The notes under the pieces: generated by a model
Told to the model about the DNA's origin: nothing
What the model saw: the letters and a program-made list of their open reading frames with translations, nothing else
The model's database searches: none
Made by a program: the position numbers and the translations under genes
Part shown: positions 33,166 through 42,323 of the stretch, one piece after another
How positions within the stretch are numbered: position 1 is the stretch's first letter
Layout: each line of letters opens with the position of its first letter
NCBI RefSeq assembly: GCF_901827185.1
Contig: NZ_LR594671.1
Span: 4,954,001-5,018,000, forward strand
Direction of reading: 5' to 3'
DNA length: 64,000 bases
Source of the DNA: Variovorax sp. PBL-E5
GTDB taxonomy: Bacteria; Pseudomonadota; Gammaproteobacteria; Burkholderiales; Burkholderiaceae_C

Positions 33166-35165
33166 AGTGCGATCCCGTCGTCAGGGTCCAACGCGGCCAG
33201 ACGCGCGGCGCGCGTCAGCTGCCGGTCCACGTCTTGCGGCCGCAGCGGCACGTCATCTTCGTCATCGAGCACCAGCGGGCCATCGCTGTTCGCAAGCGAA
33301 TGCACATCGGCGGCGACGTCCAACTCGGGCTTGAGCTGGTGGCCCCCCTCGTCGGCCATGCCGCCTCCATCAACGACAGACGAAGGCGGCAGAGCTTCCA
33401 GGGGTGGCAATCCGCTCCAGTCGTCGAGGCGCGCTGCAGGACGGTCGGCGTAAACGCCGGCTACCAGCGCCGGCGCAGGCAGGACACGCGACGTGAAGTT
33501 CCGGTCCTGGTAGTACCGCAGCTTCTTCGCCTTGATGGGCGGATGGCCCGAGACCATCACCACGGCATCATCGGGCGGCAACTGCATCACTTCGCCCGGT
33601 GTCAACAGCGGGCGGGCCGTCTCTTGGCGCGACACCATCACGTGACCGAGCCACGGCGCAAGCCGGTGGCCGGCGTAGTTGCGCTGGGCGCGCAGCTCCG
33701 TCGCCGTCCCGAGCGCCTCGGAGATCCGCTTGGCTGTGCGCTCGTCGTTTGTTGCGAACGCGATGCGCACGTGGCAGTTGTCCAGGATGGAATGGTTCTG
33801 GCCGTAGGCCTTGTCGATCTGGTTGAGCGACTGGGCGATGAGGAATGCGCGCAGGCCGTAGCCCGCCATGAAGGCAAGAGCGCTTTCGAAGAAGTCCAGT
33901 CGGCCGAGTGCCGGGAACTCGTCGAGCATCAGCAGCAACTTGTGCTTGCGCGCGATGCCGTCCGATCCGTCCAGCGATTCGGTTAGGCGCCGGCCGACCT
34001 GGTTGAGAATCAAGCGGATCAGTGGCTTGGTGCGGCTGATGTCGGACGGCGGCACGACCAGGTAGAGCGACACCGGGTGCGCGGCCGAGATCAGATCGGC
34101 GATCCGCCAGTCACAGCGCGACGTGACTTCGGCTACCGTGGGATCGCGGTACAGGCCCAAGAAGCTCATGGCGGTGGACAGCACGCCCGAGCGTTCGTTG
34201 TCGCTCTTGTTGAGCACTTCGCGTGCGGCCGATGCGACGACCGGATGGACCTCTTCGCCGAGATGCCCGGTGGTCATCATCCGGTGCAGCGTCACCTCGA
34301 ACGGGCACGCCGGATCTGACAGGAAATTAGCAACGCCGCGCAGCGTCTTGTCCTCGCCGGCGTAGAGCACGTGCAGGATGGCACCGACCAGCAGGGCATG
34401 GCTGGTCTTCTCCCAGTGGTTGCGCCGCTCCAGCGCCCCTTCGGGATCAACCAGGATGTCGGCGATGTTCTGCACGTCCCGCACTTCGTGCATGCCGCGT
34501 CGCACTTCGAGCAGTGGGTTGTACGCGGCTGACTTCGCGTCGGTGGGGTTGAACAGCAGGCAATGCGAGAACCGCGCGCGCCATCCTGCGGTGAGGTTCC
34601 AGTTCTCGCCTTTGATGTCGTGGATCACCGCCGAGCCCGGCCAGGACAGCAGCGACGGCACAACCAGGCCCACGCCCTTGCCGGAGCGCGTGGGGGCAAA
34701 GGCCATCACATGCTCCGGACCTTCGTGGCGCAAGTAGTCGGCGTCCTTGCACGCGGTCTTGCCAAGGAACACGCCGGCAGGCCGAGTCAGGCCGGCCTCG
34801 GTGATCTCCTCACGCTCGGCCCATCGAGCGGAACCGTAGGTCGTGACCTGCTTGGCCAACCGCGAACGCCACACCGCCATGCCGACGGCTGCGCCGGTGG
34901 CGAGCATCCCACTCGAAGCGGCGATGATCCCACCGCGCTCAAATATCTTGGGTGCGTAGGCACCATAGAAGTACCACCACTCGAAAAGCTTCCACGGCTC
35001 GTAGACCGACAAGCCCGAAACGTCAAACCACGGTGGGCCGAGCCGCGCTTGATGGCGCAGCGCATGCGCTGTCCACTGCGTGGCGGCCCATAGGCCGCCG
35101 AGGGCGACACCCAGCACCACAACAATCTGTCCGAACAAAATGCCTGTCGCACCCCGGCTCGACAT
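33162..35165 (-). CDS. traG: Type IV coupling protein TraG (VirD4-like)
   Basis: 667 aa. Two N-terminal membrane helices (GQIVVVLGVALGGLWAATQW and IIAASSGMLATGAAVGMAVW) anchor a cytosolic ATPase. Walker A is APTRSGKGVGLVVPSLL and Walker B KLLLMLDEFPALGRLDF, with the FLIAQSLNQID motif after it. VirD4 coupling proteins pass the relaxase-DNA complex to the secretion channel. It heads the traG-RHH-trbBCDEJKLFGI operon. The ~270 bp upstream (35166-35437) contain no gene and presumably the operon promoter. Confidence 0.94.
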   Translation of the reverse strand: MSSRGATGILFGQIVVVLGVALGGLWAATQWTAHALRHQARLGPPWFDVSGLSVYEPWKLFEWWYFYGAYAPKIFERGGIIAASSGMLATGAAVGMAVWRSRLAKQVTTYGSARWAEREEITEAGLTRPAGVFLGKTACKDADYLRHEGPEHVMAFAPTRSGKGVGLVVPSLLSWPGSAVIHDIKGENWNLTAGWRARFSHCLLFNPTDAKSAAYNPLLEVRRGMHEVRDVQNIADILVDPEGALERRNHWEKTSHALLVGAILHVLYAGEDKTLRGVANFLSDPACPFEVTLHRMMTTGHLGEEVHPVVASAAREVLNKSDNERSGVLSTAMSFLGLYRDPTVAEVTSRCDWRIADLISAAHPVSLYLVVPPSDISRTKPLIRLILNQVGRRLTESLDGSDGIARKHKLLLMLDEFPALGRLDFFESALAFMAGYGLRAFLIAQSLNQIDKAYGQNHSILDNCHVRIAFATNDERTAKRISEALGTATELRAQRNYAGHRLAPWLGHVMVSRQETARPLLTPGEVMQLPPDDAVVMVSGHPPIKAKKLRYYQDRNFTSRVLPAPALVAGVYADRPAARLDDWSGLPPLEALPPSSVVDGGGMADEGGHQLKPELDVAADVHSLANSDGPLVLDDEDDVPLRPQDVDRQLTRAARLAALDPDDGIAL

Positions 35166-35437
35166 GAGCTACTACTCCTTTGCGTCTCAATTCCAGCGCG
35201 CACGTGCCGCAACGGCACCGCTTGCCCGAGTCTGGAATCGAGTCGCCAAAACACACACCCATCAGGGCGTGATGGAGCGCGGTGAGGAGTACGCCTACGG
35301 AATCGCCGGCTCGGACAAGGCGAAAGGCGGGCCCGCGACCTCATCTGCGGACCGCTAGCATGGCGAAGCCTTGCGACCGTGTCCAAAGCCGATGACGCTG
35401 CTTGCTTGGGCGACGAGCGCGACAGTTGTAACGAGTG

Positions 35438-36322
35438 CTACAAAACTTTGGAGTGGGTCACGAAACGCTGAACCGCATCGGACAGGCCGCACCGGTGATG
35501 CTTGTGAATCACGAACGTCGTGATTTGCTCCTGCTCGCGGAGCGGCACTGCCAGCAGGTCCGAACGCCGCAACGTCGAAACGTGCCCCGCATCAATCAGT
35601 CCGACCCCCATACCGGCGGCCACACGCGTGACGTATCCATTCAGAGTGCAAGCTTCGCCTGCAATCGTGGGCACTTCCGCATGACGCTGGAGGATCGTTC
35701 TTAACTGCCGCGATGCCCCGGGCTGTCTCTCAGAGTGATACGTCAGCACTGGGTAGGCAAACAACTCGGCTAGATCCAGTACTGGCCGAGAAGCCAGTTC
35801 GTGACCGAGTGGCACAAGCGCCATCGCCGTATAGCTCCAGGCCGGGTGCTGTGCGAGAGTTTCGCACTCTGCAATGCCAAAGGAGAATCCTGCGTCGATC
35901 TCCTCGCGTCGCAAGGCTTGCGCGAGTTCTGGTGCACGCATCTCGGTTAGCTCCAGATGGATTTCTGGAGCCACGCTGCGCCAGCCAACCAAGCAATCGG
36001 ACAGCTTGGGCTGAGCCAATCCGTCAGCGACGCCAACACGCAATGGTGCGCGGAACCGGGCATCTGTCTCGCGCACCGCCCGCTGAGCGCGTTCTATTCG
36101 GATCAAGACTTTTCGTGCCTCCTGCAGCATTCGCGCACCTGCAGGCGTAAGACTCAGTTTTCGCGGCCCTCGTACGAATAACTGCACGCCAAGTTGATCC
36201 TCTAGGTCGCGAACAGTCCGCGACAGTGGAGTCTGATCAATGTGGATGCGATCGGCAGCTTGTCGGAAATTGAGTTCCTCGGCGACGGCGATGAACTGGC
36301 GGAGGTGTCGCAGCTCAATCAT
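35438..36322 (-). CDS. traR: LysR-type regulator at the traR position
   Basis: 294 aa. The N-terminal HTH is canonical (MIELRHLRQFIAVAEELNFR, QAADRIHIDQTPLSRTVRDLE), and a LysR substrate-binding domain follows (LRVGVADGLAQPKL...). In Tn4371-type ICEs a LysR gene named traR sits just upstream of traG in the same direction, as here, so the symbol rests on position. It probably controls transfer genes in response to a small ligand. Its ATG overlaps the stop of a 35-codon ORF as ATGA, implying coupled translation. Confidence 0.8.
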   Translation of the reverse strand: MIELRHLRQFIAVAEELNFRQAADRIHIDQTPLSRTVRDLEDQLGVQLFVRGPRKLSLTPAGARMLQEARKVLIRIERAQRAVRETDARFRAPLRVGVADGLAQPKLSDCLVGWRSVAPEIHLELTEMRAPELAQALRREEIDAGFSFGIAECETLAQHPAWSYTAMALVPLGHELASRPVLDLAELFAYPVLTYHSERQPGASRQLRTILQRHAEVPTIAGEACTLNGYVTRVAAGMGVGLIDAGHVSTLRRSDLLAVPLREQEQITTFVIHKHHRCGLSDAVQRFVTHSKVL

Positions 36323-36426
36323 TCGATCCTCGCCAAAGAACTGTGGACCAGTGCTTGGTGAGACTCGGGGTGAAAATGTCGGCAGTTGCCAGGGTGAGTC
36401 GTGTCGGCGGCTTTGATAAGGCTCAT
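36319..36426 (-). CDS. 35-aa ORF translationally coupled to the LysR gene
   Basis: ATG 36424-36426 is preceded by a perfect TAAGGAGG (36439-36432 read on the minus strand) five bases away. The 35-codon frame (MSLIKAADTTHPGNCRHFHP...) ends in a TGA that overlaps the LysR ATG. The ribosome-binding site is the strongest in this neighbourhood while traR has none of its own. The peptide could be a leader, or the 5' stub of a replaced gene now driving traR. Confidence 0.4.
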   Translation of the reverse strand: MSLIKAADTTHPGNCRHFHPESHQALVHSSLARIE

Positions 36427-36439
36427 TTTTTCCTCCTTA

Positions 36440-37158
36440 GTGCTTATTGCTTCCTTCCAACGTTACTGGAGCATCTAGCGTGCTTTTGTTCGGTGAGTCG
36501 CGGAGACGTTGGGCTCCGCTGCTGCTGAATCCCCATTTGCTGACCACCTCTACGCATAGGCGGGCGTGATGTCGTGGACCGCATTACGAACAGATTCGAG
36601 CTCCTCAGGGTCTAGTCCAGTGCCGCAAGCGGAACGTTGCGAGAAGAGATCCAGCGAAGCTTGACGTCGACATTCTTCGGTCTGTTCGCCCCATTAGCCG
36701 TTGGCACCCGACTTCCACACACTTGAAGGGGGACCTGGTGTTTATGGGCTCTTTGGCAGAGCTCAAGGTGCGCACGGACAGAAACGTTCCTTATGCGGTC
36801 GCTGGCACTGTATTGGCCGTCGACGGCGGCTCGGACGGAACAACGACTCATCTACGTCCCCGGTCTACGACCTAGCCGGAGCGGACCACAACGCTGCAGT
36901 GCGGCTGCGCCCGAGCCCGCATTGATTGCCTGGCTCGCTGATCTTTTGAAAACATTGCCTGCCGGATTTACTTTGAGTCGGCCAAGCCCGCAGAATCCCG
37001 AAGACTGCGCCTACGTTATCGAATGGGAATGATGGCAGCGTCACCTTCGCTGACTCCCTGCACGAATTGATCGATGTCATAGAAATGTGTGATCTGATGG
37101 CTTAGTTCTGACTGCCGCCGTTGAGCCGGCGACCTATGAGTGGGGGACGTGGCGTTTT
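36440..37158. other. Gene-poor segment with possible gene remnants
   Basis: No intact gene is supported in these ~720 bp. Plus-strand bases ~36770-36840 encode PYAVAGTVLAVDGGSDG, like the C-terminal end of an SDR dehydrogenase. Bases ~36920-37032 encode PALIAWLADLLKTLPAGFTL ending EDCAYVIEWE before a stop, like another C-terminus. Both lack upstream parts, so this looks like an insertion/deletion scar at the left edge of the catabolic cargo. Confidence 0.3.
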
Positions 37159-37947
37159 TTATGCGAGTTCTGCAATTAGAAGGCTCAGGTCCTGCGGCGC
37201 GGTGACCATTGCGTCATGACCTGTTTGAAGCTCGCGGTACGTCCACGATGCAGTGCCGCGTATGCGCGCCTTTGTCGCGTCGAACACTGGCAACCTTGGT
37301 GACTGGCACGCAATGTAGCTTCGCCGTGTCGCAGGTGGCAGCGCGGCCGCGAGATGCAGCGGCTGAAAGTATGTCGCAGCTGGTTGAGCAGTCAGCCGTG
37401 CCTGTGCCCAGTCGATATCTTCCGGCTTCTCAATGCCGAAGAACCTGGCAGGTACCGCACCATAAGCAGGATTGCCCGCGGCAAGCGTCGCGGCCAGCTT
37501 CGCGCGGGCATCCGCTGGCATGTAGTCAGAGACCTGCTCGCCGTCGGCAGGAACAAATGCGTCCAGGTAAACCAGCGAGCGCAGCCGCCCGGAACTTGCG
37601 AGGCGCGCGGCCGCACCGGTGATCACAAAACCGGCGTAGCTGTGGCCGACCAATGCCGCAGGCTGTCCCGGCGCCAGTGCAGCTTCCACCACTGTGTCGA
37701 TGTGGCTGTCCAGGTTGATGGAGAGCGAGAGTTCGCTCTTGCGTTCACCCATGCCGGGCAGCGACACCGCGACACTGCGGTAACCCGCCCGCCCAAGCAA
37801 TGGCGTCACCCGCTCCCAGCACCACGCGCCGTGCCAGGCGCCGTGAACAAGGATGATCACTGGCCTGGACTGCGCATCGATGGCGCCGCCGGCACAGTCT
37901 GTAAGGATGCCGACCGCGCCGGCGCCGAGGAAGCTTCTTCTTTGCAT
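37159..37947 (-). CDS. Alpha/beta-fold hydrolase with twin-arginine-like leader
   Basis: 262 aa. The N-terminus QRRSFLGAGAVGILTDCAGG resembles a short Tat or lipoprotein leader. HGAWHGAWCWERV provides the oxyanion region, GHSYAG the nucleophile elbow (Ser ~100) and TGHDAM the catalytic His. Relatives include esterases and lactonases of the salicylate/pyrethroid esterase group. It ends a three-gene minus-strand set (DUF1330, SDR, hydrolase) divergent from the shikimate dehydrogenase-like operon. It could hydrolyse a lactone or ester intermediate of the pathway. Confidence 0.75.
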   Translation of the reverse strand: MQRRSFLGAGAVGILTDCAGGAIDAQSRPVIILVHGAWHGAWCWERVTPLLGRAGYRSVAVSLPGMGERKSELSLSINLDSHIDTVVEAALAPGQPAALVGHSYAGFVITGAAARLASSGRLRSLVYLDAFVPADGEQVSDYMPADARAKLAATLAAGNPAYGAVPARFFGIEKPEDIDWAQARLTAQPAATYFQPLHLAAALPPATRRSYIACQSPRLPVFDATKARIRGTASWTYRELQTGHDAMVTAPQDLSLLIAELA

Positions 37948-37968
37948 CGTCTATCTCCTTTGGTTGAT

Positions 37969-38718
37969 CTAGCAGCCGCCACGCCCGCCATCGACGCTCA
38001 GGTGCGCACCCGTAATCCAGCCCGCTTTGCCGTCGAGCAGAAACTGGATGGCGCGCGCCACGTCGATGGGCTCTCCCACCCGGCCCAGCGGATGCATGGC
38101 AGCGCGTGAGCGCAGAAACTCTTCGTAGTCCACGACGATTCCCGCCGCAAGCTGGAGGTTGGTTCGCACCACGCCGGGGTTCACCGTGTTGACCCGGATG
38201 CCCTCGCGCGCCAGAGTGGACGCCATGCTGCGCGACAGCATGTCGACGCCCGCCTTGCTGACCGAATAGGCCAGCGTGTCGCAGGGACGCAGGGAACACA
38301 CTGATGAAACGTTGACGATCGCGCGGCCGCTTCCAGCCTTCAACAAAGGCAGAAATGCGCGCGCGACGTTGAATGGGCCTGTCAGGTTGACACGCATGAC
38401 TTCGTCCCAGTCGGGCTGCGTGGTGGACTGGATATCTCCTGCGCGGATGACGCCTGCCGCATTGACCAGGCCGTCGATGCCTTTGCGTGAAGCCAAGACC
38501 TCGCCCGCCGCGCGGGCGCACTGCGCGGCATCGCCAACGTCGCACTGGATGAACCTGTGCCTGGCCGCGCGGGCCAGCGCCTTGGGGGCCAGCGAGCGGA
38601 ACTCGTCCTGCGAACGCGAGATGCAAAAGACTTCGCAGTCCGGGTTTTCGTCGAGTAGCAGATTTGCCGTTTCCAGGCCGATGCCGCTTGTCCCACCGGT
38701 AATCACGAATGTCTTCAT
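37969..38718 (-). CDS. SDR family oxidoreductase
   Basis: 249 aa. Glycine motif TGGTSGIGLETA, NAAG segment (LVNAAGVIRAGD), active-site YSVSKAG, and the C-terminal LSVDGGRGGC. The Arg in ISRSQDEF after the second strand suggests NADP binding. Its ATG overlaps the DUF1330 stop by 4 bp and the hydrolase begins 21 bp downstream. It likely oxidises a ring hydroxyl in the cargo pathway. Confidence 0.85.
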   Translation of the reverse strand: MKTFVITGGTSGIGLETANLLLDENPDCEVFCISRSQDEFRSLAPKALARAARHRFIQCDVGDAAQCARAAGEVLASRKGIDGLVNAAGVIRAGDIQSTTQPDWDEVMRVNLTGPFNVARAFLPLLKAGSGRAIVNVSSVCSLRPCDTLAYSVSKAGVDMLSRSMASTLAREGIRVNTVNPGVVRTNLQLAAGIVVDYEEFLRSRAAMHPLGRVGEPIDVARAIQFLLDGKAGWITGAHLSVDGGRGGC

Positions 38719-39014
38719 GCCTCCGGCTCCGTGTACTGAGCCATCACCATTTCAAACTGGGCCGCGCCGAGCCGCTCCAGCCGCGCTGCCTGGTATTGCT
38801 GGGACCGGTAGTAGGTGCGCGCGGCATCCGGCGAGTCAAAGAGGGACACCACGGCGCGGTTCACGCCCATCTGGCCCTCCAGGGTTTCCAGCGGCGCGCC
38901 GCGGGTGAGAAAGCGCGCGCCATGCGCGGCCGCTGCGTGGGTCGCCAACCCGGCATAGCGCGCATAGCGCACGGCGTCTTCGACACGGGCAAGTGTGATC
39001 AGGATGGTTTTCAT
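38715..39014 (-). CDS. DUF1330/dimeric alpha-beta barrel protein
   Basis: 99 aa. ILITLARVEDAVRYARYAGLA at the start and VSLFDSPDAARTYYRSQQYQAARLERL match the DUF1330 ferredoxin-like fold. These small proteins occur as dimeric barrels in degradation operons, with no settled activity. It is the first gene of the three-gene minus-strand set, directly downstream of the palindromic operator. Confidence 0.7.
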   Translation of the reverse strand: MKTILITLARVEDAVRYARYAGLATHAAAAHGARFLTRGAPLETLEGQMGVNRAVVSLFDSPDAARTYYRSQQYQAARLERLGAAQFEMVMAQYTEPEA

Positions 39015-39022
39015 AGCTTCAC

Positions 39023-39061
39023 CGATGGATTGTTAAATCATCGATGATTATGCTACCATCG
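39023..39061. promoter_or_regulatory. Nested palindromic operator in a divergent promoter
   Basis: AATCATCGATGATT (39036-39049) is a perfect 14-bp palindrome. An outer pair CGATGG (39023-39028) and CCATCG (39056-39061) is centred on almost the same point. TATGCT at 39050-39055 could be the -10 for the plus-strand operon, whose ATG follows at 39066 with no ribosome-binding site, so a leaderless mRNA is possible. The GntR-type regulator at 43996-44787 is a candidate binder. Confidence 0.5.
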
Positions 39062-39065
39062 ATTA

Positions 39066-39887
39066 ATGATCTCAAATCCCGAATCGGCCGGGCCGGTCTC
39101 ACCCATTGACGCCGCGACCCAGTTCGTCTGGATCGTCGGCCATCCCATCGGGCAGGTGAAAGCGCCGCAGGTGATGAACCCGCTCTACATGGCGGCCGGC
39201 GACAACCTGTTTGTCCTGCCCGCGCCGGTACACCCCGACGATCTGCGCTGCGCATTCGACGGCGCACGCAAGGTTGGCAACTTGCGCGGCTGGATCGTCA
39301 CGGTGCCGCACAAGATCGCGCTCGCGCAGTGGGTCGATGAGCTTTCGCTGGCGGCGCGCATTGCCGGCGCGGTCAACGCCATCCGCTTTCGCCACGGCAA
39401 GACATATGGAGACCTGTTCGACGGCTACGGCTTTACCGCAAGCCTGGCCGCGCGCGGATTCAACACTGCGGGGCGCCAAGCGCTTGTCATGGGCGCGGGC
39501 GGGGTTGGCTCTGCCATTGCCCTCGCACTGGCCGAAGCAGGCGCGGCGAGCGTCGCCCTCTTCGACATTGACCGCTCGCGCGCAGTCCAGCTGGCAGCGC
39601 GCCTGTCCCAGCACGGACCAGCGGGCACGCGCTTTGAAGTCGGCAGCGTCTCGTCAGCCGAGGGTTTTGACCTGATCGTGAACGCCAGTCCCGTGGGCAT
39701 GGCAGGCGACACGCGCACACCCATCGATCCCGCATTGCTGAAACCTTCGCACGTCGTTGCCGAAGTGGTCATGACCCCGGAGTTCACTCCGCTCCTCCTG
39801 GCCGCAAAACGACTGGGCTGCGAAGTGCATCCCGGCAAACAGGTACTGGCCGGCCAGCTTGAAAAGCTCGTCGAATTTTTTCGCTGA
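39066..39887 (+). CDS. Shikimate dehydrogenase-like protein
   Basis: 273 aa, AroE length. Substrate-binding side: IVGHPIGQVKAPQVMN replaces the usual GxPxxHSxSPxxHN serines with V-K-A, an odd change in the shikimate-contact motif. VTVPHKIAL keeps the catalytic Lys. NADP side: MGAGGVGSAIALALAEAG. It reduces 3-dehydroshikimate or oxidises shikimate/quinate-type alcohols in the family, but the altered motif points to another hydroaromatic acid. It is the first gene of a plus-strand operon with a TctC protein and two flavoproteins. It is a catabolic paralogue, not the housekeeping aroE. Confidence 0.75.
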   Translation: MISNPESAGPVSPIDAATQFVWIVGHPIGQVKAPQVMNPLYMAAGDNLFVLPAPVHPDDLRCAFDGARKVGNLRGWIVTVPHKIALAQWVDELSLAARIAGAVNAIRFRHGKTYGDLFDGYGFTASLAARGFNTAGRQALVMGAGGVGSAIALALAEAGAASVALFDIDRSRAVQLAARLSQHGPAGTRFEVGSVSSAEGFDLIVNASPVGMAGDTRTPIDPALLKPSHVVAEVVMTPEFTPLLLAAKRLGCEVHPGKQVLAGQLEKLVEFFR

Positions 39888-39905
39888 ACACTTTGGAGAT
39901 ATCAC

Positions 39906-40916
39906 GTGAAATCACACAAGCATCTGAACCCCGAGGCTGCGCATGCGTCCGAATGGCTGCCAAACAGGCGGCAGCTCCTGGCCGCGGCCGGACTGGCGAG
40001 CGTGACAGGTCTTGCCGGCGCACAGTCTGCTTACCCCGCGCGTCCCATCACGATCATTGTTGGCTTTGCTGCAGGCGGTATCGCAGACTCGCTAGCGCGC
40101 CTGGCCGCAACGCTCCTGAGCGAGCAGCTCAAGCAGAGCGTGATCGTTGAGAACCGCGCCGGGGCCGGTGGCACCATCGCCGCGGCGGCGGTTGCAAAGG
40201 CGCCCAAGGATGGCTACACCCTGCTCATGGCGTCCAACGGACATGCCGTCAACGCCACGATGATGAAGCAACTGCCCTTCGACGCCGTCAAGGATTTCGC
40301 CGCAGTCGGCGGCGTTGCCGCAAGCCCGCTGGTCGTCGTGGTCAGGGCGGACTCGCCTTACAAGACCATCGCGGACCTGATCGCCGCGGCCAAGGCCAAG
40401 CCCATGCCTTATGGGTCTGGCGGCGCCGGTACTCTCACGCATCTCTTGCCTGAGCTGGTCGCATCCACCACGGGCGCGAACTTCACGCATATCCCCTACC
40501 GCGGCACTGGCCCCGCCATCATCGACCTGATGGGCGGCCAGGTGGAGTTCGTGATGGACCTGGTGCAAACCGCCCTGCCTCAGGTCCAGGGCGGCAAGCT
40601 GCGTGCACTCGCGGTGAGCAGCCGCCAGCGCTCGATGCAGTTGCCCGACGTGCCCACGCTGGCCGAAGGAGCCATGCGCGGGCTTGACGCGCAAGGCTGG
40701 TATGGACTGCTTGCTCCGGCGGGCACACCTCCCGCAGTTCTCGACAAGCTCAATGCGGCACTGAACAGGTCGCTCGGCAATCCGGCGGTGATTGCCCGAA
40801 TCATCGGGCTGGGGTCAACGCCGATCGGCGGCACGCGCGATGCCTTCATGGCGCTGCTGCGCTCCGAGGTCAAACGCTGGGGCGACATCGTCACGGCAAG
40901 AAACATTACTGCCTGA
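39906..40916 (+). CDS. Tripartite tricarboxylate transporter substrate-binding protein (Bug/TctC)
   Basis: 336 aa from GTG 39906, with TTTGGAG eight bases upstream. A signal sequence of twin-arginine look (PNRRQLLAAAGLASVTGLAGAQ) leads to YPARPITIIVGFAAGGIADS, the hallmark of Bug proteins, with NRAGAGGTIAAAAVAKAPKDGYTL and the YGSGGAGTLTHL loop. These periplasmic proteins bind carboxylates. No TctA/TctB membrane partners lie in the window, so it must share a transporter or act as a sensor. It is ~75% similar by eye to the TctC at 44817-45794. Confidence 0.9.
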   Translation: MKSHKHLNPEAAHASEWLPNRRQLLAAAGLASVTGLAGAQSAYPARPITIIVGFAAGGIADSLARLAATLLSEQLKQSVIVENRAGAGGTIAAAAVAKAPKDGYTLLMASNGHAVNATMMKQLPFDAVKDFAAVGGVAASPLVVVVRADSPYKTIADLIAAAKAKPMPYGSGGAGTLTHLLPELVASTTGANFTHIPYRGTGPAIIDLMGGQVEFVMDLVQTALPQVQGGKLRALAVSSRQRSMQLPDVPTLAEGAMRGLDAQGWYGLLAPAGTPPAVLDKLNAALNRSLGNPAVIARIIGLGSTPIGGTRDAFMALLRSEVKRWGDIVTARNITA

Positions 40917-40925
40917 GGAAACAAC

Positions 40926-42323
40926 ATGCTCGATATCACGCGTGAGATCGAATGCGACGTGCTGGTCATTGGCGGCGGCGCCGCAGGTGTGGCCGCCGCA
41001 ACCTGCGCGGCGCGCAACGGCGCCAAAACCATCCTCGTTGAGGCGTCGCCGATGGTGGGCGGAGAACTGGTCAGCGGCATCTCCATGCTGGGGATGGTGT
41101 CCACCCGCGGCGAGTGGATCGTGGGCGGCATCGCACGCGACCTGCTTCGCGAAGTAGAAGCACTGGATGGCTACATCGGTCCGGTGTTTGACTACCGCTC
41201 CCTGCACCTCGTGTGTTACGACCCGGAACTCATGAAGTTCGCCGTGGTCGGCCTGCTCGACAAAGCCGGTGTCGAGCTCATGCTCTACACGCTGGCCACT
41301 GGCGTGCTGTCAGTCGATGGACAGGTTCGCGGCGTCTTTGTGCAGAACAAGTCCGGTCGCCACCTGGTGCGCGCGAAAGTGGTGATTGATGCCAGCGGCG
41401 ACGCCGACCTGGTGGACGCGGCGGGCGGCAAGACCGAACTGGGCAAGGACGGCCGCTTCTTCCAGCCGCCCTCGCTCATCTTCCGCATGATCGGCGTGGA
41501 CACACCGCGCCTGCTGGGCAATGTGCTGGCACATCCAGAGGACTATGGGCTGGCGGAGTTTCCGGGACTGGGAATGACACGCGAGCAATGCGCGCAGGCG
41601 CTGGTCAAGCAGGGCCAACCCAAGATCGTGTTGCTGGGTGACCGGGGCCTGCTCAAGCGCGCCATCGAAGACAAGGAGATGTTCCCCACCTCCATCGTCG
41701 CGGTCATCCCGGTGTCCGTGGCCCGCAGCGAGGTCAGCATCAACTGCACGCAGATCGGCAATGTGGACGCGACCGAGACGAAGCAACTCAGTGCCGCCAT
41801 CCCGACTTTCTTTTCGCAGATACAAACCTCCATGCGCTTCCTGAAGGCGCGCGTGCCTGGCTTTGAAAGCGCGCACTTCTCCGGCGTCGCGGGCAAGATC
41901 GGCGTGCGCGAGACGCGCCGCATTGTCGGCGACTATGTGCTCACCGAGGACGACGTTCTCCAGGCACGCAAGCGGGCCGACGTGGTAGCCAAGGGCGGCC
42001 ACGAGATCGACCTGTTTGCGGTGTCGTCGCACCGCCGCCAGACCATCAAGGACGGTGGCTCCTACGACATTCCGCTCTCCGTGGCCATTGCACAGAACGT
42101 GCGCAATCTTTTCGTCGTCGGGCGCTGCCTGTCGGCGACGCGCGAGGCGCAGAGTTCGGCACGCGTGATGGGCACCTGCATGGCGATGGGCCAGGCAGCG
42201 GGAACGGCGGCTGCGATGTGCGCGGGCGACCCAGGCTGGACCGGTGATGTCCGCTCGGCTCCGATCCCCGCGCTGCAGGAGCGGCTGATTGCGCAAGGCG
42301 CATTGCTTGAGAGCGAGGCGTGA
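40926..42323 (+). CDS. FAD-dependent oxidoreductase (FAD_oxidored type)
   Basis: 465 aa. The N-terminal dinucleotide motif is LVIGGGAAGVAAATCAARNGA, the FAD region VEASPMVGGELVSG, and the C-terminal FAD-contact block NLFVVGRCLSATREAQSSARVMGTCMAMGQAAGTAAAM. This group includes enzymes acting on ring or polyol substrates and often partners other flavoproteins. It lies 9 bp after the tctC gene and its stop overlaps the next ATG (TGATG), so the two flavoproteins are made together. Confidence 0.8.
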   Translation: MLDITREIECDVLVIGGGAAGVAAATCAARNGAKTILVEASPMVGGELVSGISMLGMVSTRGEWIVGGIARDLLREVEALDGYIGPVFDYRSLHLVCYDPELMKFAVVGLLDKAGVELMLYTLATGVLSVDGQVRGVFVQNKSGRHLVRAKVVIDASGDADLVDAAGGKTELGKDGRFFQPPSLIFRMIGVDTPRLLGNVLAHPEDYGLAEFPGLGMTREQCAQALVKQGQPKIVLLGDRGLLKRAIEDKEMFPTSIVAVIPVSVARSEVSINCTQIGNVDATETKQLSAAIPTFFSQIQTSMRFLKARVPGFESAHFSGVAGKIGVRETRRIVGDYVLTEDDVLQARKRADVVAKGGHEIDLFAVSSHRRQTIKDGGSYDIPLSVAIAQNVRNLFVVGRCLSATREAQSSARVMGTCMAMGQAAGTAAAMCAGDPGWTGDVRSAPIPALQERLIAQGALLESEA

